Shown in pieces: positions 1 through 6,408 of a stretch of 10,932 nucleotides of DNA. Position 1 is the first letter of the stretch, and each line of letters starts with the position of its first letter. A program made the translations under genes and the position numbers. The notes beneath the pieces are model-generated. The model did no database searches and had not been told where the DNA came from. It saw only the letters and a list, made by a program, of their open reading frames with translations. The stretch comes from CAXTEJ01 sp964243295 (GTDB lineage: Bacteria > Actinomycetota > Actinomycetes > Actinomycetales > Angustibacteraceae): the NCBI GenBank assembly GCA_964243295.1, contig CAXTEJ010000083.1:1-10932 (forward strand), written 5' to 3'.

Positions 1-181
1 GCGTCGGCGTCGCGGTGGTCGCGGGCGGCGGGGTCGGCGTCGAGGCGCGCCCGGCAGGGCTGGCGCCGACCGGGCGGGTGCGCGTCCCCCCTGCGGGCAG
101 CACGCCACCGCCGCCGCCCAGCCGGTCGGCCGACGCTGCCTCGTCGTACCCGTCGCGCCGACCGTCGTGCCGGGCGCTCAC
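1..181 (-). CDS. 5' end of the gene downstream of adnA (probably AdnB-like), partial
   Basis: A GTG codon at 181-179 overlaps the adnA stop codon in a GTGA arrangement, the usual sign of translational coupling. The frame stays open for 60 codons to the left edge and begins V-S-A-R-H-D-G-R-R-D-G-Y-D-E. In actinomycetes the gene after adnA is normally adnB, the second subunit of the AdnAB motor-nuclease, so this is inferred from position. No helicase motif is reached before the edge. There is a complication: the second half of this frame turns into an Arg/Pro-rich stretch with several A-ending codons. The alternative frame that starts with GTG at 108-106 has almost only G/C in third positions near the edge. 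The true start could therefore be the later one, leaving about 70 bp of untranslated spacer. Start and frame are both unsettled. Confidence 0.35.
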   Translation of the reverse strand, partial: MSARHDGRRDGYDEAASADRLGGGGGVLPAGGTRTRPVGASPAGRASTPTPPPATTATPT

Positions 182-3100
182 GCCGTGACCTGCCGGCCGT
201 CGGCCGCCGGGCAGCAGGGTCGCAGGCTGCAGCGCGCGCAGACCTCGTTGACCGTGGCGGGGAAGTCGGCGGCCGACATGCCCGCACCGACGCGCGCGAG
301 CAGCTGCAGCGCCCAGTCCGGCCGCTCGACCTCGGTGAGCGCCGGCTGGTGCTGGGTCTTGTGCTTGGTCGTCGGGGTGCCGAGGTGCACCAGTGCGGCT
401 CCCCCGCTGACTGCCGGCTCGCCGTCGCTGAAGGCGCCTTGCTCGACGGCGACCTGGTAGGTGCCGAGCTGGGCGTGCTCGGGCACGTCGCTGCCGGTGG
501 GCGCCGTCTTCCCGGTCTTGAGGTCGACCACCCGCAGCCGGCCCTGCGCATCGGTCTCGAGCCGGTCGACGCGACCGGTCAGCAGCACCGGCCCCTGCTC
601 GGTGTCGACCTCGGTCTCGAAGGCGCGCTCGACGTCGACCAGCGACCAGTGCGCGCGCTCGGCCGCGAGGTAGCTGCCGAGCTTGCCGATCATCGACTGC
701 AGCCGCGCGCGCTCGGTGTCGGCTGCCCACCCGGCGCCGAGGCCGAGGCGGTCCCAGCGGCGGTGCAGCTCGGCGGTCAGCGCGGGGGTGTCGGCGTCGG
801 GCATGTCGGCGGCGATCTCGTGGACGAGGTTGCCGAGGCCCTGCGCCAGCGACCTGGGCTTCTGCCCACCCGCGGCCGACAGCAGCCACCGCAGCGAGCA
901 GCGCTCGAACTCCTCGACCTTGGACGGCGAGATGCGCACCGGGCTCTCCAGCCGCAGGTCGGCCTCGTCGCTGAGCGGTGCGAGGGCGTACCAGTCGGCA
1001 GGGTCGGCGCCCGCGACACCCGCCGTCGCGAGCCGGGCGAGCTGCAGCGCCGCCGCGTCGGCCTCGGCGCCGCGTCGCTCGTCGGTGGCGGCGTCGGGGT
1101 GGGTCACGGCCTGCCGCAGCCGGGCGACGAGAGCGGGCAGCGCCAGGGGCCGGGGGGCGAGGCCGGCCACGCGGCGCCCCTGCTCGTCGAAGCCGGACGT
1201 CGCGCCGGCCGCAGCCGCCTCCGGGACGGGCCCGGTCGGCGGCGGGTCGACCATGTCGAGCAGGTCGGACGGCTGCTCGTCCTCGTCGCGGACGGCGGTC
1301 ACGACCAGCAGCTCGGACGCCCGGCTGACCGCGAGGTGGAACAGCCGGGTCTCGTCGTCGCGCAGGACCCGGGCCGCGGCGCGTGAGCTCGCGGACCGGC
1401 CGGTGAGCAGGTCGACGAGCTGCTGGGAGCCCAGCAGCGACCCTCGACTGCGCAGGTCGGGCCAGACACCCTCCTGCACCCCGGCGACCACGACGACCCG
1501 CCACCCGAGGCCCGCGGCGCCGGCCGGGGTGACCAGGGCCACGGCGTCGCGGCCGGCGGCGCGCTCGGCGAGCGTGTCACCGGGCACCTCCTGCCCACGC
1601 AGGTGCTCGACGAAGGCGGACGGCGGAGCCAGCGGCAGGCGGTCGGCGAACCGCGCGGCGGCGTCGAACAGCGCCACGACCGAGTCGAGGTCGCGGTCGG
1701 CGCGCGAGGCGGCGGTCGTCCCGGACAGCGCCGCCGAGCGCCACACCGGCGACAGGCCACTGGCGCTCCACAGCGCCCACAGCACCGACTCGGCGCTCGC
1801 GCCGGCCTGCGCGACCGCGGCGCGACCGGCGGCGAGCACGCGGGCGACCCGGCGGGCGGGTGCGGCGACGTCGTCGTCGACCCCGGCCAGCAGGGCGGGG
1901 TCGAGCAGCGCGACGACGAGCAGCTCGTCGGACGCGCGGCCACCGCCGCCGGCGATCTCCTCGGCCCGCAGCGCGCGCCGCAGCCGGCGCAGCGCCACCG
2001 GGTCGGCGCCGCCCAGCGGCGAGCACAGCAGGTCGACGGCCCGCTCGGGGTCGAGCGCGGCCTCCAGCGCCGGGTCGACGCCGGTCCCAGGGTCCGCCGG
2101 CTCGACTTGCGGGCAAGTTGCGTCGGCGCGCGACGTGCCGTCGTGCAGCCGCAGCGCCACCTCGAAGGCGTCGAGCAGCGGGACGACGGCCGGCTGGTCG
2201 CGCACCGGAGCCTCCGTCGGCGGCACCTCGACGGGGACCCCCGCGGAGACCAGCACGCGCCGCAGCGTCTGCGCCCGGGCGCCACCGCGCACGACGACGG
2301 CCATGTCGGACCAGGCGACGTCGTCCTCGAGGTGGCGCCGGCGCAGCAGCTGGGCCACGAAGGCGGCCTCGTGCACGGCCGACCGCAGCACGTGCACCTG
2401 CGAGGTGCCCGCGAGCCGCTCGTCGCACGCCACCTCGCGGTGGGTCGCGCCACCGACCACGCCCACGCTGTCGACGACGCGACGGGTGACGGCGCGCAGC
2501 GCGGGGCCCTGCCGGTAGGAGGAGGTGAGCACCACCGTCGGCACGTCGTGGCCCGGCGCGGCCAGCCCGCTCGCCGCGCTGACGAGCAGCTCGGGGTCGG
2601 CGCCGCGGAACCCCTGCGTGACCACGTCGGGGTCGCCGGCCAGCAGCAGCGGACCGCCCGGTCCGACCACCAGGCGCAGCAGGTCGGCGCTGGCCGAGGT
2701 GAGCTCGTGGGCGTCGTCGACGGCGACGAACCGCGCGGCGGACCGGACGGCGGCGAGCAGGTCGGGGTCGGCCTCCAGCTCGGCCGCCGCCGTGCCGGCG
2801 ATGGACGCCGGGTCGTAGGCGCCCGGTGTCGCGAGGCCCGTCACCCCGAGGTACTCGTTGAGCAGCCGCGCCGCGGCGACCCACTCGGGCCGCGCGTGCC
2901 GACGTCCGAGCTCGGCCAGCTCGGCGTCGTCGAGGCCGCGCTCGACCGCGCGCATCAGCAGGTCGCGCAGCTCGCCGCGGAACCCGCGGGTGCGCAGCGC
3001 GGGCAGCAGGTCGTCGGGCCACACCGGCGCGGAGCCCTCACCGGCGACGTGACCGGCGAGCAGCTCGCGCAGGACGAGGTCCTGCTCGGGGCCGGAGATC

Positions 3101-3498
3101 AGCCGGGGCGCCGGCTCGCCGCGCAGGGCGGCGGCACGCCGCAGCACCCCGAAGGCGAAGGAGGCAGGTGTGCGCGCGAGCGGCTCGCTGACGGTGCGCC
3201 CGAGCCGCGCCGTCACCTGCTCGCGCAGCCGCGCGGCCGCGAGGCGGGTCGGGGCGAGCACCAGCACGCTGCCGGCGTCGAGCCCGTCCTGCCCGTTGAC
3301 GCGGTCGACCACCGCCTCGACCACCGCTGTCGTCTTGCCGGTGCCCGGGGCGCCCACCACGCGCAGCGGCCCGCCGCGGTGCGCGACCACGCGCCGCTGG
3401 CTGGCGTCCAGGGTCGGTGGCCGCCACCCCGCCAGCACCCGGCGGCGCAGCCGCAGCGAGGGGCCCGGGGCGGGCGCGAGGGGAACGGACGGGCTCAT
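178..3498 (-). CDS. adnA: AdnA-like ATP-dependent helicase-nuclease (UvrD-like motor + RecB-family nuclease)
   Basis: The 1106-residue protein has an N-terminal SF1A motor and a C-terminal nuclease, the layout of the AdnA subunit of the actinobacterial double-strand-break resecting complex AdnAB. Visible motor parts are a Q-like LDASQ, Walker A GAPGTGKTT (residues 49-57), motif II VDDAH (260-264), GDPDVVTQGFRGA (motif III), SYRQ (327-330) and motif VI LAVSRA near 726. The nuclease shows His893 (LVHE), GRVDR (975-979, Asp978) and VDLKTGK (Asp992, Lys994), a complete PD-(D/E)XK set. Cys867 with Cys1087-x2-Cys1090-x5-Cys1096 fits the iron-sulphur staple of AddB/RecB-type nucleases. Motif II has Asp where SF1 helicases carry the catalytic Glu. 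I chose ATG at 3498 because an upstream ATG at 3570 would add 24 residues with no family look and abut a G-rich tract, whereas 3498 has a -10-like hexamer seven bases before it. The next gene probably starts on its stop codon. Confidence 0.9.
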   Translation of the reverse strand: MSPSVPLAPAPGPSLRLRRRVLAGWRPPTLDASQRRVVAHRGGPLRVVGAPGTGKTTAVVEAVVDRVNGQDGLDAGSVLVLAPTRLAAARLREQVTARLGRTVSEPLARTPASFAFGVLRRAAALRGEPAPRLISGPEQDLVLRELLAGHVAGEGSAPVWPDDLLPALRTRGFRGELRDLLMRAVERGLDDAELAELGRRHARPEWVAAARLLNEYLGVTGLATPGAYDPASIAGTAAAELEADPDLLAAVRSAARFVAVDDAHELTSASADLLRLVVGPGGPLLLAGDPDVVTQGFRGADPELLVSAASGLAAPGHDVPTVVLTSSYRQGPALRAVTRRVVDSVGVVGGATHREVACDERLAGTSQVHVLRSAVHEAAFVAQLLRRRHLEDDVAWSDMAVVVRGGARAQTLRRVLVSAGVPVEVPPTEAPVRDQPAVVPLLDAFEVALRLHDGTSRADATCPQVEPADPGTGVDPALEAALDPERAVDLLCSPLGGADPVALRRLRRALRAEEIAGGGGRASDELLVVALLDPALLAGVDDDVAAPARRVARVLAAGRAAVAQAGASAESVLWALWSASGLSPVWRSAALSGTTAASRADRDLDSVVALFDAAARFADRLPLAPPSAFVEHLRGQEVPGDTLAERAAGRDAVALVTPAGAAGLGWRVVVVAGVQEGVWPDLRSRGSLLGSQQLVDLLTGRSASSRAAARVLRDDETRLFHLAVSRASELLVVTAVRDEDEQPSDLLDMVDPPPTGPVPEAAAAGATSGFDEQGRRVAGLAPRPLALPALVARLRQAVTHPDAATDERRGAEADAAALQLARLATAGVAGADPADWYALAPLSDEADLRLESPVRISPSKVEEFERCSLRWLLSAAGGQKPRSLAQGLGNLVHEIAADMPDADTPALTAELHRRWDRLGLGAGWAADTERARLQSMIGKLGSYLAAERAHWSLVDVERAFETEVDTEQGPVLLTGRVDRLETDAQGRLRVVDLKTGKTAPTGSDVPEHAQLGTYQVAVEQGAFSDGEPAVSGGAALVHLGTPTTKHKTQHQPALTEVERPDWALQLLARVGAGMSAADFPATVNEVCARCSLRPCCPAADGRQVTA

Positions 3499-3505
3499 GA
3501 CGCGC

Positions 3506-3511
3506 AGTCCA
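3506..3511 (-). promoter_or_regulatory. Candidate -10 box of adnA (leaderless arrangement)
   Basis: On the minus strand TGGACT, one base from the common actinobacterial -10 form TAGACT, is preceded by TGA (extended -10 pattern). It is followed by exactly seven bases and then the ATG at 3498. That spacing would put the transcription start on the A of the start codon. No convincing -35 box was found, and there is no good Shine-Dalgarno sequence before this ATG, which also favours a leaderless mRNA. This rests on pattern alone. Confidence 0.4.
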
Positions 3512-3570
3512 TCACGGCCCACCGACAGTCCGGCGCCGCATCGCCCGGCGGTCCGGGATCGCATGATCAC

Positions 3571-3628
3571 GGGAGCGGGGGGCCGGGGGCGAGGGGGCGG
3601 GCGGCGGGGGGCGGGCGGCTGGGCGGGG
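3571..3628 (+). other. G-rich tract with G-quadruplex potential
   Basis: Forty-four of 58 bases are G on the plus strand. There are nine runs of three to six G: 3571-3573, 3577-3582, 3585-3589, 3593-3597, 3599-3601, 3606-3611, 3613-3615, 3621-3623 and 3625-3628. Most are separated by one to four bases, so at least two intramolecular quadruplexes could form. The tract fills the space directly after the ATL stop codon and upstream of adnA. Both genes read on the minus strand, so G lies on the template strand and the transcript would be C-rich. Its G bias is far above the surrounding sequence. Confidence 0.75.
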
Positions 3629-3940
3629 TCAGGCGCCGTCCCAGCGGGCGAGGCGCAGGTCGACGCGGTCGCCGCTCGGCCGCAGCGGCGTGCACTCGCG
3701 GGCGTAGCGCTCGAGGGCGCGCTCGAGCACCTGCGGCGCGGGTGTGCCGTCGGCGCGCAGCACCCGCCACCACGGGACGCCGGAGCCGTGCCGGGCGAGC
3801 ACCGAGCCGACCTGTCGGGGGCCGCCTTCGCCGAGGTACTCGGCGACGTCGCCGTAGGTGAGCACCTTGCCGGGCGGCACCAGCCGGACGACGTCCAGCA
3901 CCAGCTCGGCGAAGCGCGGCAGGCGCTCGTCGTCGCTCAC
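3629..3940 (-). CDS. Alkyltransferase-like (ATL) DNA-binding protein, MGMT family
   Basis: The 103-residue protein matches the C-terminal DNA-binding domain of O6-alkylguanine-DNA alkyltransferases. Visible are VPPGKVLTYGDVA (about residues 21-33, with the base-flipping Tyr29), RQVGSVL (42-48, the arginine-finger region) and VPWWRVLRADG (55-65). In true MGMT/Ogt enzymes the last block is PCHRV with the methyl-accepting Cys. Here Trp57 replaces that Cys, so the protein cannot accept alkyl groups. ATL proteins of this kind bind O6-alkylguanine lesions and hand them to nucleotide excision repair. GTG at 3940 is the start; GGAG lies only two bases before it, too close for a normal ribosome site. 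The gene is upstream of adnA on the same strand, about 130 bp away. The mycobacterial counterpart by position is Rv3204. Confidence 0.9.
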   Translation of the reverse strand: MSDDERLPRFAELVLDVVRLVPPGKVLTYGDVAEYLGEGGPRQVGSVLARHGSGVPWWRVLRADGTPAPQVLERALERYARECTPLRPSGDRVDLRLARWDGA

Positions 3941-3949
3941 GGCTCCACT

Positions 3950-3967
3950 GTCGCAGGGCCCTGCGAC
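3950..3967. promoter_or_regulatory. Perfect 18-bp palindrome, candidate operator between ATL and lipoprotein genes
   Basis: GTCGCAGGGCCCTGCGAC reads identically on both strands with no central gap. It lies 9 bp upstream of the ATL GTG (minus strand) and 38 bp upstream of the lipoprotein ATG (plus strand). It overlaps a -10-like hexamer, GACAGT (minus strand, 3952-3947), that ends six bases before the ATL start. A dimeric regulator bound here could block ATL transcription and reach the -35 region of the divergent gene. The palindromicity is directly seen; the operator role is inference. Confidence 0.5.
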
Positions 3968-3994
3968 GCGAGAGGCACGCCCAGGCCACCGTGC

Positions 3995-4000
3995 GAGGAT
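3995..4000 (+). promoter_or_regulatory. GAGGAT: Shine-Dalgarno or -10-like element of the lipoprotein gene
   Basis: GAGGAT ends five bases before the ATG at 4006. Read as GAGG, it is a usable Shine-Dalgarno sequence at normal distance. Read as a hexamer, it resembles the actinobacterial -10 form TAGGAT, and the spacing would suit a leaderless transcript. Either reading supports the start at 4006 over the GTG at 3991, which lies upstream of this element. The VOC gene start has a nearly identical block. Confidence 0.45.
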
Positions 4001-4005
4001 GGCCC

Positions 4006-4371
4006 ATGCGATCGCACTCCTCGACCACCCGACCCGCGAGCCTGCTGGCCGCCCTCGTGCTGGCGGGCGGGCTGACGGCGTGCAGCTCGGTGCAGGACGC
4101 CGCCACCGGCGCCGCCAGCGACGCCGCGTCGTCCGCAGCGACGAAGGTGAGCCAGGCGGCGGCCGACGAGGTGCGCCAGCGGGTGTGCTCCCGGGTGCAG
4201 GACGGGCAGATCAGCGCGCAGGACCGCCAGGTGCTCGGGGGCCTGGTGCAGGCGGCGAAGGCGGCGGGGTTGCCGGCCGAGGTGACCGGCCCGCTCGGCG
4301 AGGTCTCAGGGTCGGACCAGCCGCCGGCGCAGGCGGTCGACGCCCTCCGCGAGGCCTGCGCGGCGAGCTAG
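4006..4371 (+). CDS. Small secreted lipoprotein of unknown function
   Basis: This 121-residue protein begins with a lipoprotein signal peptide: a charged start (MRSHSSTTR), a hydrophobic core LLAALVLAGG and the lipobox L-T-A-C with Cys26 as the lipidation site. It would therefore be exported and anchored in the outer leaflet of the cytoplasmic membrane. The mature part is about 95 residues, rich in Ala, Ser, Gln and Asp and probably helical. It has two further cysteines (in RVCSRVQDG and REACAAS) that could form a disulphide. I do not recognise a family. It is divergent from the ATL gene across the 18-bp palindrome. It ends three bases before the moeZ stop codon, so the two genes converge. 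Position gives little hint of function. Confidence 0.8.
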   Translation: MRSHSSTTRPASLLAALVLAGGLTACSSVQDAATGAASDAASSAATKVSQAAADEVRQRVCSRVQDGQISAQDRQVLGGLVQAAKAAGLPAEVTGPLGEVSGSDQPPAQAVDALREACAAS

Positions 4372-4374
4372 CGG

Positions 4375-5556
4375 TCAGTACGTCGGCAGGCTGGGGTCGA
4401 CCTGCTCGACCCATGCCAGCACCCCGCCGTCGAGGTGCCGGGCGTCGGGGTGGCCGGCGTCGAGCAGCAGCCGCAGCGCCGCGGCGGACCGGCCACCGGA
4501 CTTGCAGTGCAGCACCACGGGCCGGTCGAACGGCACCCGCTCGAACGCCGTCCCGCTGTCGAACTCCCCGCGCGGCACCGCGATCGAGCCGGGGATCGAC
4601 ACGACCGCCCGCTCGCCCGGCTCGCGCACGTCGACGAGCAGCACGCCGGACGACGGGTCGGCCAGGAGTCCGGCGAGCTCGCGGGCGTCGACCGTGGGCA
4701 GCGTCGGCGCCGCGACGGGACCGGCGGGCACGACCGACTCGTCCGGCAACCCGCTCTCGAGCGTGATGGTCGGCGCGTCGCCGCACACCGCGCAGCCGGG
4801 GTCACGGCGCACCGGGAGGTCGTCCCACGTGCCGCGCAGCGCGTCGTGCACCAGCACGCGCCCGACGAGCGGCTCGCCGATGCCGGTGACGAGCTTGACG
4901 GCCTCGGTCGCCTGCACCGCGCCCATCGCCCCGCACAGCACGCCGAGGACCCCTGCCTCTGCGCACGACGGGACGCTGCCGGGCGGTGGCGGGGAGGGGA
5001 AGACGCAGCGGTAGCAGGGGCCTTGGCCGGCCCACCACACGCTGACCTGCCCGTCGAAGCGCAGCACCGACGCCCACACCAGCGGCACTCCGAGCAGCGC
5101 GCACGCGTCGTTGATCAGGTAGCGCGTCGCGAACGTGTCGGTGCCGTCGACCACCAGGTCGTAGTCGGCGACCAGCGGCAGGGCGTTCGCGGTGTCGAAG
5201 CGGACGCGGTGGGGCACGACGGTGACGAGCGGGTTGACGGCCGCGAGCGCCTCGACCGCGGAGTCGACCTTGCTGCGCCCGACGTCGGCGGCGCCGTGCA
5301 CGACCTGGCGCTGCAGGTTCGACACCTCGACCACGTCGGGGTCGCAGACGCCGATGGTGCCCACTCCGGCCGCGGCCAGGTAGAGCAGCACCGGCGAGCC
5401 GAGCCCCCCGGCGCCGACGACCAGCACGCGCGCAGCCGACAGGCGTCGCTGACCCGGCTCGCCGACGTCCGGCACGAGCAGGTGGCGGGCGTAGCGCTGC
5501 ACCTGCTCGCGCGTCAGCGGGGGGCCGGGATCGACCAGCGGCGGGAACGGGCTCAC
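4375..5556 (-). CDS. moeZ: MoeZ: adenylyltransferase/sulfurtransferase (MoeB/ThiF E1-like domain + rhodanese)
   Basis: The 393-residue protein activates small sulphur-carrier proteins by adenylating their C-terminal Gly-Gly and then thiolating them in the cytoplasm. The E1-like domain covers about residues 15-265: nucleotide loop GAGGLGS (48-54), the DPDVVEVSNLQRQ block (72-84), VDGTDTF (136-142), and zinc cysteine pairs Cys181-x2-Cys184 and Cys255-x2-Cys258. Cys198 in SCAEAGVLG matches the active cysteine of MOCS3/Uba4. The rhodanese domain (about 285-390) has LLVDVRE and the persulphide loop CKSGGR with Cys351. The ending DPSLPTY looks typical of MoeZ. In M. tuberculosis the homologue (Rv3206c) serves CysO-dependent cysteine synthesis and molybdopterin carriers. 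No carrier gene is present here. GTG at 5556 overlaps the DUF3152 stop as GTGA, and this start gives the family's usual length. Confidence 0.93.
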   Translation of the reverse strand: MSPFPPLVDPGPPLTREQVQRYARHLLVPDVGEPGQRRLSAARVLVVGAGGLGSPVLLYLAAAGVGTIGVCDPDVVEVSNLQRQVVHGAADVGRSKVDSAVEALAAVNPLVTVVPHRVRFDTANALPLVADYDLVVDGTDTFATRYLINDACALLGVPLVWASVLRFDGQVSVWWAGQGPCYRCVFPSPPPPGSVPSCAEAGVLGVLCGAMGAVQATEAVKLVTGIGEPLVGRVLVHDALRGTWDDLPVRRDPGCAVCGDAPTITLESGLPDESVVPAGPVAAPTLPTVDARELAGLLADPSSGVLLVDVREPGERAVVSIPGSIAVPRGEFDSGTAFERVPFDRPVVLHCKSGGRSAAALRLLLDAGHPDARHLDGGVLAWVEQVDPSLPTY

Positions 5557-6296
5557 GGGAACGGCCAGGCGTTGGGCGTGCAGGGGGCGACCTGCTTGGT
5601 CTGCTGCTGCATGACCGGCGCCGGCTGCCCGGCGCCCGGGCACGGCGCGTGACCGTGCCCCAGCACGTGCCCGACCTCGTGGTTCACCACGTACTGACGG
5701 TAGACGCCGAGGTCGGGGAACTCCTCGGTGCCCAGCCGCCACCGGTGGTTGGTGAGGATCGCGCGGTCGCCGACGCTGCACGACAGCGTCCCGCGGGTCA
5801 CGAGCGGCCGGCACAGCTTCTCGGCGGTCGCAGGGCTCGTGAGCACCACCTCGACGTCGGCGTCGCCGTCGGTGCGCGCGAACGTCCGCGTGCCGCCGTG
5901 GCCCCACGAGCGCGGGTCGTTGAGCGTCGCCATGACCGCGTCGGCGAACAGCGCGGGCGCGAGCCCAGCCCCCCGCTCGGCCACCACGCGCACCTGCACC
6001 ACCTTCCCCGCACCGGGCGCCGGCACCGAGCCCGGCACGACGTCGAGCGTGCCCGAGCCGGCCTGCACCACCGGCCCGGACGTCGGCCGGGCAGCGGCCG
6101 CGGACGTCGGCGTCGCCGTCGGCCTGGCCGGCGCCGCGCTGCGCTCGGGCGCGGCCTGCGCCGGCTCACCGCCGACCAGGCGCGCCACCCCCGTCACGGC
6201 GCCGACGGCGAGCACCGCGCACAACCCCAGCGCGACGCGCTGGCGGCGGCGGATAGTCGCGGTGTCGTAACGCGGGCGGCGGGGCGGCTGGCTCAT
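5553..6296 (-). CDS. DUF3152 membrane-anchored, metzincin-like putative zinc metalloprotease
   Basis: The 247-residue protein has a basic N-terminus (RRRQR, residues 16-20), one membrane segment at about 20-42, an Ala/Pro/Thr-rich linker to about residue 85, and an extracytoplasmic domain. That domain ends with NHEVGHVLGHGH, a full HEXXHxxGxxH zinc site (His206, Glu207, His210, Gly213, His216). It is followed by PVMQQQT, where Met229 fits the Met-turn of metzincins. Cys162, Cys173, Cys219 and Cys239 could form two disulphides outside the cell. This agrees with DUF3152, the family of mycobacterial Rv3207c; protease activity is inferred from the motif. ATG at 6296 puts the positive charges just before the membrane helix. 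Earlier in-frame starts add residues overlapping the divergent VOC promoter region. Its stop codon overlaps the moeZ start, so the two genes are probably one operon. Confidence 0.88.
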   Translation of the reverse strand: MSQPPRRPRYDTATIRRRQRVALGLCAVLAVGAVTGVARLVGGEPAQAAPERSAAPARPTATPTSAAAARPTSGPVVQAGSGTLDVVPGSVPAPGAGKVVQVRVVAERGAGLAPALFADAVMATLNDPRSWGHGGTRTFARTDGDADVEVVLTSPATAEKLCRPLVTRGTLSCSVGDRAILTNHRWRLGTEEFPDLGVYRQYVVNHEVGHVLGHGHAPCPGAGQPAPVMQQQTKQVAPCTPNAWPFP

Positions 6297-6396
6297 CGCG
6301 GCCAGCGTGCTACCGCGCGGGCCCGCGCCCATGGAGGCTCGGCCGTCGCGCACAGCGGCCGCCCACCGACCCGTGACACGGGAGACCCCGCCGGGC

Positions 6397-6402
6397 CAGG
6401 AT
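6397..6402 (+). promoter_or_regulatory. CAGGAT: Shine-Dalgarno or -10-like element of the VOC gene
   Basis: CAGGAT lies six bases before the ATG at 6409. AGGA can serve as a ribosome site. The hexamer also resembles TAGGAT, and its spacing fits a leaderless start. It parallels the lipoprotein gene, where AGGATGG is likewise followed by C residues and ATGCG. It helps choose 6409 over the earlier in-frame ATG codons. Confidence 0.4.
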
Positions 6403-6408
6403 GGGGCC

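Noticed and set aside
3499..3570. Upstream ATG at 3570 as the adnA start (24 extra residues)
   Set aside because: The extension does not look like family sequence and has no ribosome site. The ATG at 3498 has a well-placed -10-like hexamer.
683..3861. Long plus-strand open frames (611 and 752 codons) opposite adnA
   Set aside because: They are antisense shadows of the helicase-nuclease, rich in Ala/Arg/Ser/Gly with no recognisable motif and no plausible start signals.
5557..5907. N-terminal extension of the moeZ frame to 5907
   Set aside because: It lies within the DUF3152 gene in another frame and is Arg/Ala-rich. The GTG at 5556 gives the normal MoeZ length and the GTGA overlap.
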